From Chrysomallon squamiferum (Eukaryota > Mollusca > Gastropoda > Neomphalida > Peltospiridae), in NCBI GenBank assembly GCA_012295275.1, contig CM022670.1, positions 40,861,128 to 40,925,127 of the forward strand: DNA of 64,000 nt, read 5' to 3'. Under the pieces are notes generated by a model. The model was not told the DNA's origin and did not search any database. It worked only from the letters and a program-made list of their open reading frames with translations. The position numbers were made by a program, and so were the translations under genes. Of this stretch, positions 15,068 to 26,346 are shown in pieces. The stretch's first letter is position 1, and every line of letters starts with the position of its first letter.

Positions 15068-17208
15068 TTATTATTATTATTATTTTATGTGTTCATTAAT
15101 GTGAGTTCATTTTACTATGCTTAGTACTTGTTATGTATTAACAACCAATACATTTTTACATGCTTCTTCTTACTGACAGGATTATCCCAGGATAACTAAT
15201 AAACCTTGGAGCATTAGTTAGAATGGGTTAATATCACAATGGGTACAATCAGGAGTAATAATAAAAGTGTGTGTGTGTGTGTGTGTGTGTGAGTAATACT
15301 CCGTCAGAAGAACAAGTCAACAAGACATTCAGTAAAATTTTGTATTTACCATCTTACATTCACACTTACAGAACTTGTTTTGTTTTTGTTTATACTAGTT
15401 CAATATAATACAATATAATGACAACAAATGTCAATCCTTTTAAAACCAATTACTTTTTCACTAAAATTATTTCTTATCTTGCTCATTATACATATTTTAA
15501 ACATAATTTGAAAACATTACTGCAATTTTAATATGACACATAAATATATTATACTTCTTTTATACAGAGCTATTGTATCTTTAATGCCATTTCTAAATAC
15601 AATATGATACACAAAAGGTTGCTGCTGTACACCATTGTACTTTTAATAATTGTACCCAAACCTTAAACATTTAGAACACAAGCAGAAATTTAAATTGTAA
15701 AATATGTTAATAATGCTGGTCAAAATTGTAGGACATTAAAATTTGCAAAATGTCTGATGACAACTCTCTCCACTGATATTTTTTTTGAGGTAATTTCAAG
15801 ATTTTAAAATATTAAAAGTGGAATAATGATAACAGAGAAGAAGATGAAGAAGATGAAGAAGAGAAAGAAGAAGAAAAGAATGAGAATAGAAAAACCAACA
15901 GTTAAGGTTTTTAAGAACTTCAGAATGCATATAAAATTATAAAATAAAAATAACATATGAAACAAATAATAATAATAATAATAATAATAATTTTAAAATA
16001 TATATATTTATTATATATATATATATAAATAAATAAAAAGAAACTTCATGCCAACTTGACTGAGAAAAACTAACAAGCCACACTTTTCTCCATCAATCAA
16101 CAAAAATTTTAAAAAAATATTTCCTTTTTTAAATATATAATTATTATTACAGAGATATGAACAAGTAAATAACAAAGTAGTGCTATTCTCACAAACCAAA
16201 GTTACAGTTTTATTTAAACTTCAGGTTTTCCTAATCTTAATAACTTTGCCCATTTGAACTCAACAGCATTATATCTAGTCAATTTCTAATATATTGTAGC
16301 CTAATGACATCTTAAAATGATAATCTGTATCCAATTCCAACAACTTAATGGGAATAATGCAAATAAATTATACCTTTGGTTATCAGTTGCTGTAAATGTA
16401 GGATATGAATTATATTTTTAGTTGAATGCACGATTTATAGGTTTTTTTCATTTCTTGTCATTCAGTTTAATTGAATTGAGGAAGAGTAAAATGGTAGTAT
16501 TGTCAGTTAAACATTTTAAGAAGTCAGTATTTACAATATTCATATTTCTGCACTGTCACAAATCCTTAGCCAATAGTATATATATTTATATATATATATA
16601 TATATACTCATGGAATTGTCTACACAGTCCTATGGAGATCCACAGTTTTTTTTTTTTTCTCCTTAGGATTTTTTTTTTTATACTAATTAATGAAACAAAA
16701 TGTTAACATTAAAATTACTATACAAAATGCTGTTCAGACATTTGACTTTATTTTCTTCTTCTTTTTTTAAATGTTATCTTCTGAAGAGTATGGATTGTCG
16801 GTGTATCTATGTATACATAATTATACACATGTACATATGAACAATAATTACAAAATTAAACAATTTACCTTGATCCTACTTTGATCTGACAGTGTTTCAA
16901 AGAGAACAGGTAACACAACAAAACAAAACAAAATTATGCAGCATACAACAAACCAATTTATTTTTACATGATTCATATTAAATAGTATATTTAAACTAAG
17001 TAAGAAAATGGATATCAGTTTTCTCCTGATTCTTTTTTGATTTCTAGAAATATGTAATACATGTTATAAAATGACAACATATAAAATAAAATACTCAAAT
17101 CTTTTTTATATATAACTTTACATCAGAGTTACATACATTTTTGAAAAAAAACCCATAAAATTAGTGAATACCCACAAAGATTAATGATTAAAAAAATGCT
17201 TTACATAT

Positions 17209-17248
<40 letters not shown>

Positions 17249-17461
17249 ACAAAATTAAGATACAATTTATTTTTCCTGATTTCAAATTTTTCAGAAGACA
17301 TCAAAAATGAAAATCAACAGCAATGAAAACATGGTAACTTATTAATATGGTTAACAATGTTAATTATAAAATGTACACCCTTGAAAAAACCCGCAAAAGA
17401 GGAGAGAACTTGAAAAAAAAACCAAATCCAAAATGATGAGGTATCAGAAGAAACAAAATGG
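13084..17461. other. intergenic/3' UTR region between two convergent genes
   Basis: No coding exon recognised. The left part is probably 3' UTR of the claudin-like gene; the right part is probably 3' UTR of R3HDM4 on the other strand, and the boundary is not visible. Simple repeats include (ATT)n 13180-13221, (TTTA)n 15018-15070, (GT)n 15266-15292 and (TA)n 17214-17243. The stretch 13480-14800 is unusually free of simple repeats for this window. Confidence 0.6.
13450..13455 (+). terminator. candidate polyadenylation signal of the claudin-like gene
   Basis: AATAAA about 370 bp after the stop codon. Other AATAAA motifs occur nearby in this AT-rich DNA, so the true site is uncertain. Confidence 0.3.
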
Positions 17462-17571
17462 CTACGATCCTCTCTTTTCTTGCAGGTACTGAGTCAGCAG
17501 CTGGGAGGGAACCTCAAAATATTCTCTCTTATTTTCTATCTGGGTTCTGCGTTCCCCACAATCATCATAAC
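17462..17571 (-). CDS. R3HDM4: R3HDM4 exon 7 (last coding exon)
   Basis: Acceptor TTGCAG; the exon begins with GT, completing a serine codon with the last A of exon 6. Encodes residues 247-281, containing Y-D-D-C-G-E-R-R and a PSQLLTQYLQEKR tail, then TAG. Confidence 0.9.
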
Positions 17572-20500
17572 CTGCAACGAGAAATAGAAAATTAAAAAAT
17601 AAAACCATTTCAGTTATAATGTCTTATATATACTAGTGTGTGTGTCTGATTGTGTGAATGTTTACATGTTTGTTTGTTTGTCTGTATGTGTGTGTGTGGA
17701 TAAACATATCAAATATGTATAAACACAAACACATATATCACAGGAAAGAAAAAGACAAAGATTAAATACAACATACAAAGAAAAAGCCATAATCTATAAT
17801 CTACATGAGATTAAGTAGATGATTAACAGATGGAAGGAATATTTGAATATTTTGTAGTCTACATAATTTCTTGTTACAAGGTGACTAGTGTATGCTTGAG
17901 AAGACGTTGGCTGTCACTGTACTGTGAATTATTTGACTCATTAAATGTAGACTTTGTTTTCAATAATCAGTGTGTACAAAAAAAAAAAAAAAATTGTAAA
18001 TAGTAAAATTATCAGACATTACGAAATATAAAAGAAAAGGTTTTGGAAACTGTAATGAATATTAATGAAGTGTAAATAAAAAAGTCTTTGAAATTATTAG
18101 GAATATTAATGAAATATAAATGAAAAAGTCTAGGAAATTATAATGAATATTAATGAAGATTTTATAAAACAAAATTATAAATGGCATTTGAAATGAAACA
18201 TTATTATTTTTACCTGTTTGATTATGTTTTATTTAATAACTATTTTTTAAATTTAATTATATTTATTAACACACTTCAAGTGATGTATATATTATAATAT
18301 TTATACAGAACATCAACTGCAAATGTTATCAAGGGAAATAACTCTGATAAGCATTAAGAGGACCACACAGTATAAAACAACAAGCTAAAACTCAGTGACT
18401 TACTGTGGGAATGCAGACCAAGGTATTGACACAGGGCGTGCATTATCATCCTCTCAAATCCACTTGTAAGCCTGGACACATACACCGAGTTTGGCCATTC
18501 CTTGAAGAACGATACAATGTCATCTTCCAAAGCAGCAAGAAGACCCTAAATAATTGCAAAATAAATATTGTAAGTCAAAACAAATATCTGATTAACATCA
18601 AGCCTTTGAAGCATACAGACAGTGATTTGATTAAGTGTGAAATATGGTTTCTAATTTTTAATAATTTACTAGATAATAAATTCTGATTAACATTATAAAA
18701 TATATCAAGCCTTTCAAGAATAGAGACAGTGATTTGATTAAATGTGAAATAGGGTTTCTAGTTTTGAATAATTTACTAGAAAAGAAACTCACCATTGGCA
18801 TATGTTTTCTCTTGAACATAAGTCTTAGGTGTCGGTCGATGCGATTGTAACATGCTTGAGCTGAATAACCTGGATGACCTGAAACAGTAAAGTTATAGTT
18901 GCAGCAATGATGTTCTTCAGCATAGGTTCATATTACAGAAAGAACAACAAAAAACATTTGTGCCATAAATATTTGTGTGTGAATAAGATCTGTAACATGT
19001 TTGTATTTCTTTACTAGTTTACACACACACATTCTGTTCTGGTAAGAAAACAAAGACCACTGTGTGTTTTGAGGTTGCAGCATACTGACAAAATAGTAAC
19101 AAAAAGAAAATGACAATCAGATGAATGTTCATCATTCTTTAATAATGGAAGTAAAATATTAACTAGGTATATAAAAGTTTTTTTTAAAAAAGTCAAATGA
19201 CAAGATAAATACTTTTAGCTATGGTGTATAGTAACAGAAATGATAAAAAGAATTCAGTAAAATATTAATTTATTATAGATAAAAATAATTTGGTTTCATT
19301 TTGTTTAACAATGAAAGGACTATACTGAACTTTATACATATACATCTTACACTATATTACCAGAAACACATTTATATAAATACTTTTCTTTAGTGACACT
19401 ATAAAAAACTGTATACCAAAAATAAAATATTATTGTTGAACACAAATACATAAATGTCCATCTGTACAAGCCAGCCAATCCAAAATCATCAAAATACTTT
19501 CAATTAAAAAAACAAGTTGTTAGTAAAACAGTGAAAGGGAAATAAAAAAAGAGGTGCATATGATTATTTTGTTAGAGTCACTATTGTGCAGAATTAATTT
19601 GTTTACCAGTTGTCTTCATTTCAGAGAGCATTTTGTTGTTTATTCTCATTTTTGTAATTTGTATGAATATCAACCAGGTGGGTAACTCTTTATTTAATAC
19701 AACAATTATCTGAGCTTTTCTATAAATATTATATATTGTATTATATATTGTATGTATATGGGAAGTAACAGCACTGAAAAAGAAAACAAAATGTTGATAC
19801 TGGAACCTCTGATACAAATGATAACAAGGTGTGTGAGAAACTTTGTTTAAGAGCATGCAATAGTAAACATTCAGGGATTTGAACAAAACACATTGTGACC
19901 CGTCATCAAATCACTCTGAATAATATATACCTCAGTGAGTAGTATCTGTCAGTACAAGAATTACTACAATGGGAGGATTTTGTCCAGGAACAGCTGAGAA
20001 CAGAAAAAACAAAGGCAAACTTTTCGTCTCTTTCATATTTTTTTCCTTAAGTTTTTGACATAAATTTGCTTCTCAGTAATTTTATTTAGATGTGAAAAAA
20101 TGCATCACTTGTATCTTTAATTAAAAATTTATGAAAATAAACTCAACACTTTTGAAAGTGTTGTTAAACATTAGTTTTAATTCATTAAACCCACAGATAG
20201 CTTGCTGGTATCCACCAGAACTAGAGAACTGAACATCTCTCAAGCAGTACTGGTATATTTTAAACTCTCTTTTTCTCCTCTGTAATATTCTAGCAGATCA
20301 GTAAAGTGTTACTCAGTAAACTGATCTGATTATATGAAAGAAACCCGCTGACTGTGTCTATCAGGGCTGTGTCAGAACAGTGATAAGCTAAGTTTGCCTT
20401 TGCTTTGACAATTACACAGCTGATGGGGGTAAACACACCAGCCCGTTTATCTGGAATCTCCTCCCAAGTATCATTGTCATCATCAACACTGTTGTTGTCA

Positions 20501-22821
20501 GTTGCTGTGCACGATGCTGAGTGTACGTGTCCTGCAGTTTCCAAGATGTGATTCTGTTCTTCTTCAGAGGAGTTGATGAAGTCGTTCCAAATCTGAAACA
20601 GAAAATTAATTATCAATCTGTTTTACTGTGTGTTTAATTCCACAATCTTCTCACTGTTTCACTCAGAAAATAGAGTAGGATTATTTGCATAATATCAATA
20701 TATATCTAAAAAAAAAAAACAGAAAAGGAAGAATGAAATAAATTTAAGCTGGCAGAAAGTGTTATTTTTTCGAGACTTAAAAACATGTTCTAGATAAGAA
20801 CGAAATTAAATATAAATCAAATGAACCTTTAGAGGTTTTTGAAATAGAATTCATACATTTATATTATTGAACAACAATCAATCTTTTAAATACATTTACA
20901 TTAAATTTCACCATTGTAATTACATTGTTATGTAACTGGGTTAACTTTGATGTACATAACATAAGAATCATAAACTGAAGTACAAAAGAAAATTTATGTT
21001 TATTTATACAGTTTGTACAATGTATTTTAAAATTCCATGTAGTCGTAATGAACCAAAGGCAACCCTCATGTGATATATGTCCAAAACAAACCAAAAAACG
21101 TTATTCAGTGTATTGTGCATAGTTTGTGAAAAACACAATTTTCTGCAATTAGAGATGCAATTTTGTTCATAGCAGTATAACAGTCATTGGACATTGTGTG
21201 GAAACATTTAGGTTTACAGAAAAATGCAAGTAAAATGCCAAGATTGTCAGCAGCACAAAGAGAGCATTGATATGGCACAGATTGGGGATTCGAGCAGTCA
21301 TATTGCTTGAACCTTTGGCTGCTCAAAGCAAACCATAAATAAACTCTGTATACAATTTAACCAGACACATGATTGACCCAGAAGTGGAAGACCAAGTGTG
21401 ACCACCCCACGAGATAACAAGTACCTGCGTGTTCTCCACTTACATCACAGGTTCATCACAGTCACGTCATCAGCATCAACAGCATCAGCAAATGATGAGG
21501 CGACTGCATGCTGCTGGTATCTGGGCCTAAAGACCATTTCGTGGGATGTCCTTGACCTGTCAACATCATTTGAATCGTCTATGCTCAGCAAGGACAGTAC
21601 GTCGCTGGCAACATCTAACTGGGTACGAGTGCTCTTCACTGACGAAAGCCAGTTCAACATGTTTCGTGCAGATGACAGAGTGAGAATATACAGACATGGA
21701 GGTGAACGACTGACTCCACAGTGCATTCAACAAGTCCATCCCTGTGGTGGTGGTGGTATCATGGTTTGGATCAGAAAACCTGTCTAGTCACCATCCAGGG
21801 AAATCTGACAGCTCAGCTATATACTGAGCAAGTTTTGCAACCAGTTCTCCTTCCTTTCTTATGTCCAGGGTTCATATTGCATCAAGACAACGCCAGACTG
21901 CATACTGCCAGAATCACCATGGACTTCTTTAACCACAATAACTTTCATGTATTGCTGTGGCCAGCATGCTCCCCTGACTTATCTGCCACTGAACATCTCT
22001 GGGGCCAACTGGGAAGACAACTGAGACGTCAACCACATCAACCACATCAACCAGCCAATGTGCAGGAGCTGGAACAGGCTCCACAAGAAGAGTGAACATG
22101 GATCACAAATAACATCATCCAACAGCTGAAGTTTTCAATGAGGAGGCGAGTACTGGCTTGCATCAATGCCAGTGGAGGTCATACAAGATATTGAGTATGT
22201 TCCATTCACTACTGTGATAAACTGTCAACTTCAAGAGACAGTATCCTGATTTACATTTGCTTATGGAATTTTCCATTCATAACCAGCACGTGTTTGAACA
22301 AATTTCACGCTGTTAATTAATGTTGCTGAAGATTGTTTGTGATGACACATTCCTGGGTGACATAGTGAATATCAATACACATTTTACAGAGCGTGCAAAT
22401 GTTTTGTTGTTTTTGACTTATATGAGTTATTCTGGGTGGAAACTTTCTTTTGTACTTCAGTTTATATCACAGCATCTTTTATCTTTGTACTTATACATTT
22501 GTTTGAATGTACAGGCAGGCTAAAAGTAACACACATGCACACCTTCATCTTTTCTCTTTCCATGAAAAGTCCTGCAAATGCTGACATCCGTGGCTCAAAC
22601 ACAGTTGACATTTCCAACTCCTCTAACTCATCTACTTCCACCAAAGTCATAAGATGATGCACTGAAATTAAATTAATGGAGTCTTCAGTACTCAGTAATT
22701 AACTGCAGTTGTTGGGGGTTGTTTTTTTAGGAAATGTTCAAGTGAAAATCACATTAATTTTGATAATAATTCTGATACATCACCAAGTACAGTGAAGTAA
22801 GACTGAGAAATAAAAGTGTGT

Positions 22822-22856
<35 letters not shown>

Positions 22857-23913
22857 TTCATATAATAAAAGAATTACTTGAAAATACTGAGAAACAATGT
22901 TTCAGTTAGAAAGTAAAAATATTTTTAAGCCTGTATTCAGTGAATTTGAGCTCCAAACCAAGACTAGTTTACATTTTTCTGATTGAGTTTTTAAAAATGT
23001 ACAGACTTGAAACTAACCTCTTGTGCAACTACTGGTGACTGTTACATACTGTTTTAACATTGAAATTATTCACATATTTAAAAAGGTACTGTAAAAAGGG
23101 TGAATGAATATCGTTCACTTATTATATTATTCTAAACTCTACATTTACATGAAGCTGAAAGAGTTAATAAGTGCACATTCTTTATTATTAAGATTTAATG
23201 TTCTACAACAGTACAAAATAAACAATAACAACAACAAAAGTAATTAATGACTCACAGTTTTCAGTTCTTCTTCTCTGCTTTGCTCCACATCTCTTTCTGA
23301 GGTTAACTTGAGGTTCTCGGTTCAGCAGCAGACCTTTAGGTCTTGTACGCCCTCTGCCAGAACTTCTTTGTATAAGCTGTACATTGGCATTGTCATCAGA
23401 TTCTTCATCAGCTGAACACTGCAGAGGGCTATGAGGGAAAACATAAAGTAAACAAATAAATATATAAATAAAAATAAATATATACTTAAATAAAATTCTG
23501 ATCTTTTCAAAACAATAAGAACTAACTGGTTAATATTATTATTACATTTTATATGGTTATACTTATAGCTTTCTAAGCTTATATATAATTCAAGTTACCA
23601 CTACAATACTTCAAAATTATGAAAACTAACAAAGTTTAAACATTTAAACACATCGGCATAATGAATTTTCAAAATTGTTAGTCTGCTTGACAAAAACAAA
23701 TTACTATATTTTTCTATATTATCATATAAAATGATTGTTTTTATCGAAATTTTCAAATTAGGACATCACGATTCTCGAAATCAATTTACTCAAATTACTG
23801 GCTGCCGACTACCATTGCTTCCATATTGATTAATGCTTAAAATATACCCACTCAAAATCATCGCTGACATATCCTTGAACAAAAATGTCTTTTGCGTCCT
23901 TTGTTACACCCAT
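17462..23913 (-). CDS. R3HDM4: R3H domain-containing protein 4 (R3HDM4) orthologue, gene span (7 coding exons)
   Basis: On the minus strand, seven exons join into a 281-residue protein, close to the roughly 270 residues of vertebrate R3HDM4. Splice phases run 2, 1, 0, 1, 0, 1 and every junction codon closes. The match is co-linear with my recollection of the vertebrate protein: an IWNDFINSSEEEQ segment, an acidic linker, a CYNRIDRHL...KHMPM segment, then the R3H core with R230-xxx-H234 in FERMIMHALCQYL, and a C-terminal FEVPSQLLTQYLQ segment. R3H domains bind single-stranded nucleic acids; the cellular role of this protein is poorly defined. Start ATG is 23913-23911; stop TAG is 17464-17462. 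Intron 3 contains a Tc1 element. The gene is convergent with the claudin-like gene and divergent from the Reeler gene. Confidence 0.92.
18034..18170. repeat. about 50-bp tandem repeat, 3 copies
   Basis: Three imperfect copies of a unit containing GAATATTAATGAA and AAGTCT; lies in R3HDM4 intron 6. Confidence 0.75.
18404..18545 (-). CDS. R3HDM4: R3HDM4 exon 6 (R3H core)
   Basis: 142 bp; acceptor TTTAG, donor CACA|GTAAGT. Encodes residues 199-245 with the R3H arginine (R230) and histidine (H234). Confidence 0.92.
18583..18793. repeat. 107-bp tandem duplication in R3HDM4 intron 5
   Basis: The segment starting ATCAAGCCTTT at 18597 recurs at 18704 with about 90% identity over some 84 bp. The second copy ends at the exon 5 donor. 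Confidence 0.85.
18793..18878 (-). CDS. R3HDM4: R3HDM4 exon 5
   Basis: 86 bp; acceptor GTTTCAG, donor CCAATG|GTGAGT. Encodes HPGYSAQACYNRIDRHL and the KRKHMPM segment that leads into the R3H domain. Confidence 0.92.
20439..20592 (-). CDS. R3HDM4: R3HDM4 exon 4
   Basis: 154 bp; acceptor TGTTTCAG, donor GGGCTG|GTGTGT (phase 1). Begins with IWNDFINSSEEEQ, the best-conserved N-terminal motif of R3HDM4, and continues into an Asp/Asn-rich acidic linker. Confidence 0.92.
20971..22464 (+). mobile_element. decayed Tc1-type DNA transposon in R3HDM4 intron 3
   Basis: Perfect 21-bp inverted repeats lie at 20971-20991 and 22444-22464 (left end begins TAAACTGAAGTACAAAAG). The outer TA on each side is probably the duplicated target, giving an element of about 1.49 kb. 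Inside is a broken DD34E transposase read on the + strand, opposite to the host gene. The right end lies only 79 bp from the exon 3 donor. Without the insertion the intron would be about 460 bp. Confidence 0.88.
21285..22194 (+). pseudogene. Tc1-family transposase, frameshifted and stop-interrupted
   Basis: Fragments in successive frames match the Tc1 layout. There is a weak helix-turn-helix remnant from about 21285. It is followed by a GRPSVTTPRDNKYLR segment (from about 21388), then LFTDESQFNMF (first catalytic D), HQDNARLHTAR (second D) and SPDLSATEHLW (E exactly 34 residues after the second D, the DD34E spacing). The end is a SMRRRVLACINASGGHTRY tail with stop at 22192-22194. Lesions: a frame change in the N-terminal region near 21395, a frame change near 21780, and an in-frame TGA at 22093. 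It cannot encode an active enzyme. Confidence 0.9.
22543..22661 (-). CDS. R3HDM4: R3HDM4 exon 3
   Basis: 119 bp; acceptor AATTTCAG, donor ATGAAG|GTGTGC (phase 0). Encodes HHLMTLVEVDELEELEMS and an FAGLFMEREKMK end; co-linear with the corresponding weakly conserved region of vertebrate R3HDM4. Part of this exon is copied in inverted orientation near 26.3 kb. Confidence 0.85.
22607..22852. repeat. inverted duplication, copy A (R3HDM4 exon 3/intron 2)
   Basis: Reverse-complement match, about 90% by eye, to 26078-26346. Begins in exon 3, crosses the intron 2 acceptor and ends in a (GT)n tract. Confidence 0.9.
22813..22853. repeat. (GT)n microsatellite
   Basis: About 38 bp of GT with one TATG interruption, at the outer end of inverted duplication copy A. 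Confidence 0.9.
23256..23428 (-). CDS. R3HDM4: R3HDM4 exon 2
   Basis: 173 bp; acceptor CCTCATAG, donor GAAAACT|GTGAGT. Enters in phase 2 and leaves in phase 1. Encodes an acidic stretch (ADEESDDNANV), then a basic one (SSGRGRTRPKG, LRKRCGAKQRRR) that could serve as a nuclear localisation signal. The other two frames contain stops. Confidence 0.88.
23852..23913 (-). CDS. R3HDM4: R3HDM4 exon 1 (start codon)
   Basis: ATG at 23913-23911 in a favourable context (ATTATGG); donor TTTGA|GTGGGT in phase 2. Encodes MGVTKDAKDIFVQGYVSDDF. Unique sequence above it (about 23914-24060) is likely 5' UTR and promoter; no TATA box is evident. Confidence 0.8.
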
Positions 23914-24283
23914 AATGATTCTCGGTTTCTTCAAGAGTGCAATAAATAAACAAAAACAAAACAAGAACTGTCACTTTCACTGCCCTTGATTTCACCCACT
24001 GTTGTAATCAATCGGAATACTTCGTTATTTTCCGCTTGTTACTGTCAGAAACGAGAATAATATAAATGTTAAACTTTGTTTTGGCGAAACGAAATGAACC
24101 TTTCGTAATGTTAATACTTAGGGGAGTGCGTAGGTTATAACTGTAAATAAACGTAATAGAAAAATACATTTAAAACTAATTTAAATGTAATCCTTAAACA
24201 AAGATTTATTTCTGAATAATATGTATCTGTTTTTAAAAAAAAAGTATATTCATCATTAGCATCGTCTTCTTCCTTTTCTTTTT

Positions 24284-24314
<31 letters not shown>

Positions 24315-24344
24315 TTTACTAAATATTGTAATAATAAATTTTCA

Positions 24345-24345
<1 letters not shown>

Positions 24346-24394
<49 letters not shown>
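24346..24394. repeat. (ATT)n microsatellite
   Basis: About 16 ATT units. Confidence 0.95.
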
Positions 24395-24396
<2 letters not shown>

Positions 24397-24534
24397 GTAA
24401 AACATCAGCGACATATCTGTCTTTCTCTCCAGTCTTTGGTTTTCAATTATGAGTTATTTCCCTTACATCAATCATTTTATTATTTCGTTTCGCATCTAAA
24501 TAAAATTAGCTTCTTTCTCTCTTTATTGTTATTG

Positions 24535-24535
24535 A

Positions 24536-24581
<46 letters not shown>

Positions 24582-24620
24582 ATTATTATTATCATCATCA
24601 TCATCATCATCATTATTATT
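24535..24620. repeat. (TTG)n-(TTA)n-(TCA)n compound microsatellite
   Basis: Three adjoining trinucleotide runs that differ by single substitutions. Confidence 0.95.
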
Positions 24621-26077
24621 ATTACTGAATCCCAATTCCTTCGGAATAGGATTTAAATAATTATTATTTCCGAAATCAATATACACAATATACCAGCTCA
24701 TTATTCATACTGAGTCAAAGTATTTCCTTTTCTAATTTCCGATAATAACTAACCCACTTTATTTTGAAAATTTTGTTTAAGGAAAGGTTATTCTAGCAAG
24801 TTTTATAAGTAATTATATAGACTAGTTTATTCTTATCTTAAAGGGATGGGCTTCTGTTCTACAGTGAGTTTTCACAGGATCAAATACCCACAGTATCTTT
24901 ATTGACTCACTAACAGTTCCAGCCGATGTCTCTATTTTATTAGATGATGATGACGATGATAATGATAATAACTAAGTTGTTTCTTCTTCGTCTTCTAATT
25001 CTTTTTTTTTTTTTGATAGATAAATTGCAAGTTGAAACCTCTTCAGTGTTATTATTTGTTCAGCTAATACTCAGTCTCGATTTCTTTACGTACATACATA
25101 TAGACAGACATACATACATACATACATACAGACAGACAGACAGATTGATAGACTGATAGAAGATAGACAGACAGATATACTGATAGATAGATAATTATAT
25201 CTGTATGTATGTCAAATTATTTATATATTTCAGCATCTGAATGGTGTTTTCTCCTTATTATAATAACTTGGCTTTGACAAAAACAGTTTCATAGATTAAT
25301 TTTTGCTAAAGAGAGACGAAACCCCCCCAAAAAAAAAAAAACCGACAATATTCCAAAAACATTAGTTCATTTAGTAAATTTTCCACCCATACGTGTGACA
25401 GCTGTTAACCATTATTAATAAAACTGGTTTAACAGGTCTTTAAAGAACCGCATTCATTACGAAATCGTTATATATAACATTATTTTATCTATAATCTATC
25501 TGTCTGTACCTATCTTTCTGTCAGTATTTGTCTGTCTGTCTGCCTATATATCTGTTTTTCTATCTTACTGTTTTCAGCGACATTCTTTTTCTTTGTAATT
25601 ATAGTGTGGCTCAAAACACAAATGTTGTCATAGTGACTGCATTGTTTTCACTGGTAAATTTTCTTTCCTTTTTCTTTCCTTTTTCTTTTCATAATTTTAT
25701 TTTCTATTTTTTATTTTTTTATTTTTAATATTCCATTCCTTCTTTTCTTTTTCTTATTCGGTATTATACAGTTAATTTTTTTTTTTTTTTTTTTTTTTTC
25801 TTCATATATATGCGAACGTTTTCCAAAATCTGTCTTGTAAATCCTGAATGGCAATCAGAAATTGTTTCTGACCTGTGAACAAAGACAAATTAATAAATAA
25901 AATAATAATATTGACCAAAACTGTCTGTGGATTTCAGAGATAAAAAAAAAAATGACTCATTGTCGTGACGTAGGAAAGGATGTTCTGTAGACAGATGATT
26001 GGATGAACAGATGGATGATCTATATGTCAATAATAAAAAAAAAGTTTATTATTTTTTCTTGTATTCAGTGATCAGTG

Positions 26078-26138
<61 letters not shown>

Positions 26139-26346
26139 TTATTTCTCAGTCTTACTTCACTGTACTTGGTGATGTATAAGAATTATTATCAAAATTAATG
26201 TGATTTTCACTTGTACATTTCCTAAAAACCCACCCCCCTAACAACTACAGTTAATTACTGAGTACTCAAGACGCCATTAATTTTATTTAAGTGCATCAGT
26301 TGATGACTTTTGTAGAAGCAGACGAGTTAGAGGAGTTGGAAATGTC
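26078..26346 (+). pseudogene. inverted copy B of R3HDM4 exon 3 and intron 2 (pseudo-exon)
   Basis: Reads on the + strand, opposite to its parent. The (CA)n tract, intron sequence and first part of the exon are kept at about 90% identity. The acceptor has changed from TTTCAG to TTTAAG. The copied frame HQLMTFVEADELEELEMS runs into a TAG after SSS, so it cannot act as the original exon. Flanking R3HDM4 exons were not found nearby, so the copy is only about 270 bp long. Confidence 0.88.
26080..26136. repeat. (CA)n microsatellite
   Basis: About 28 CA units at the outer end of inverted copy B; the complement of the (GT)n tract in copy A. Confidence 0.95.

Noticed and set aside
26078-26346. Possible second functional R3HDM4 gene on the + strand
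   Set aside because: Only part of exon 3 and intron 2 is copied. No neighbouring exons were found, the acceptor is lost and the frame has a stop.
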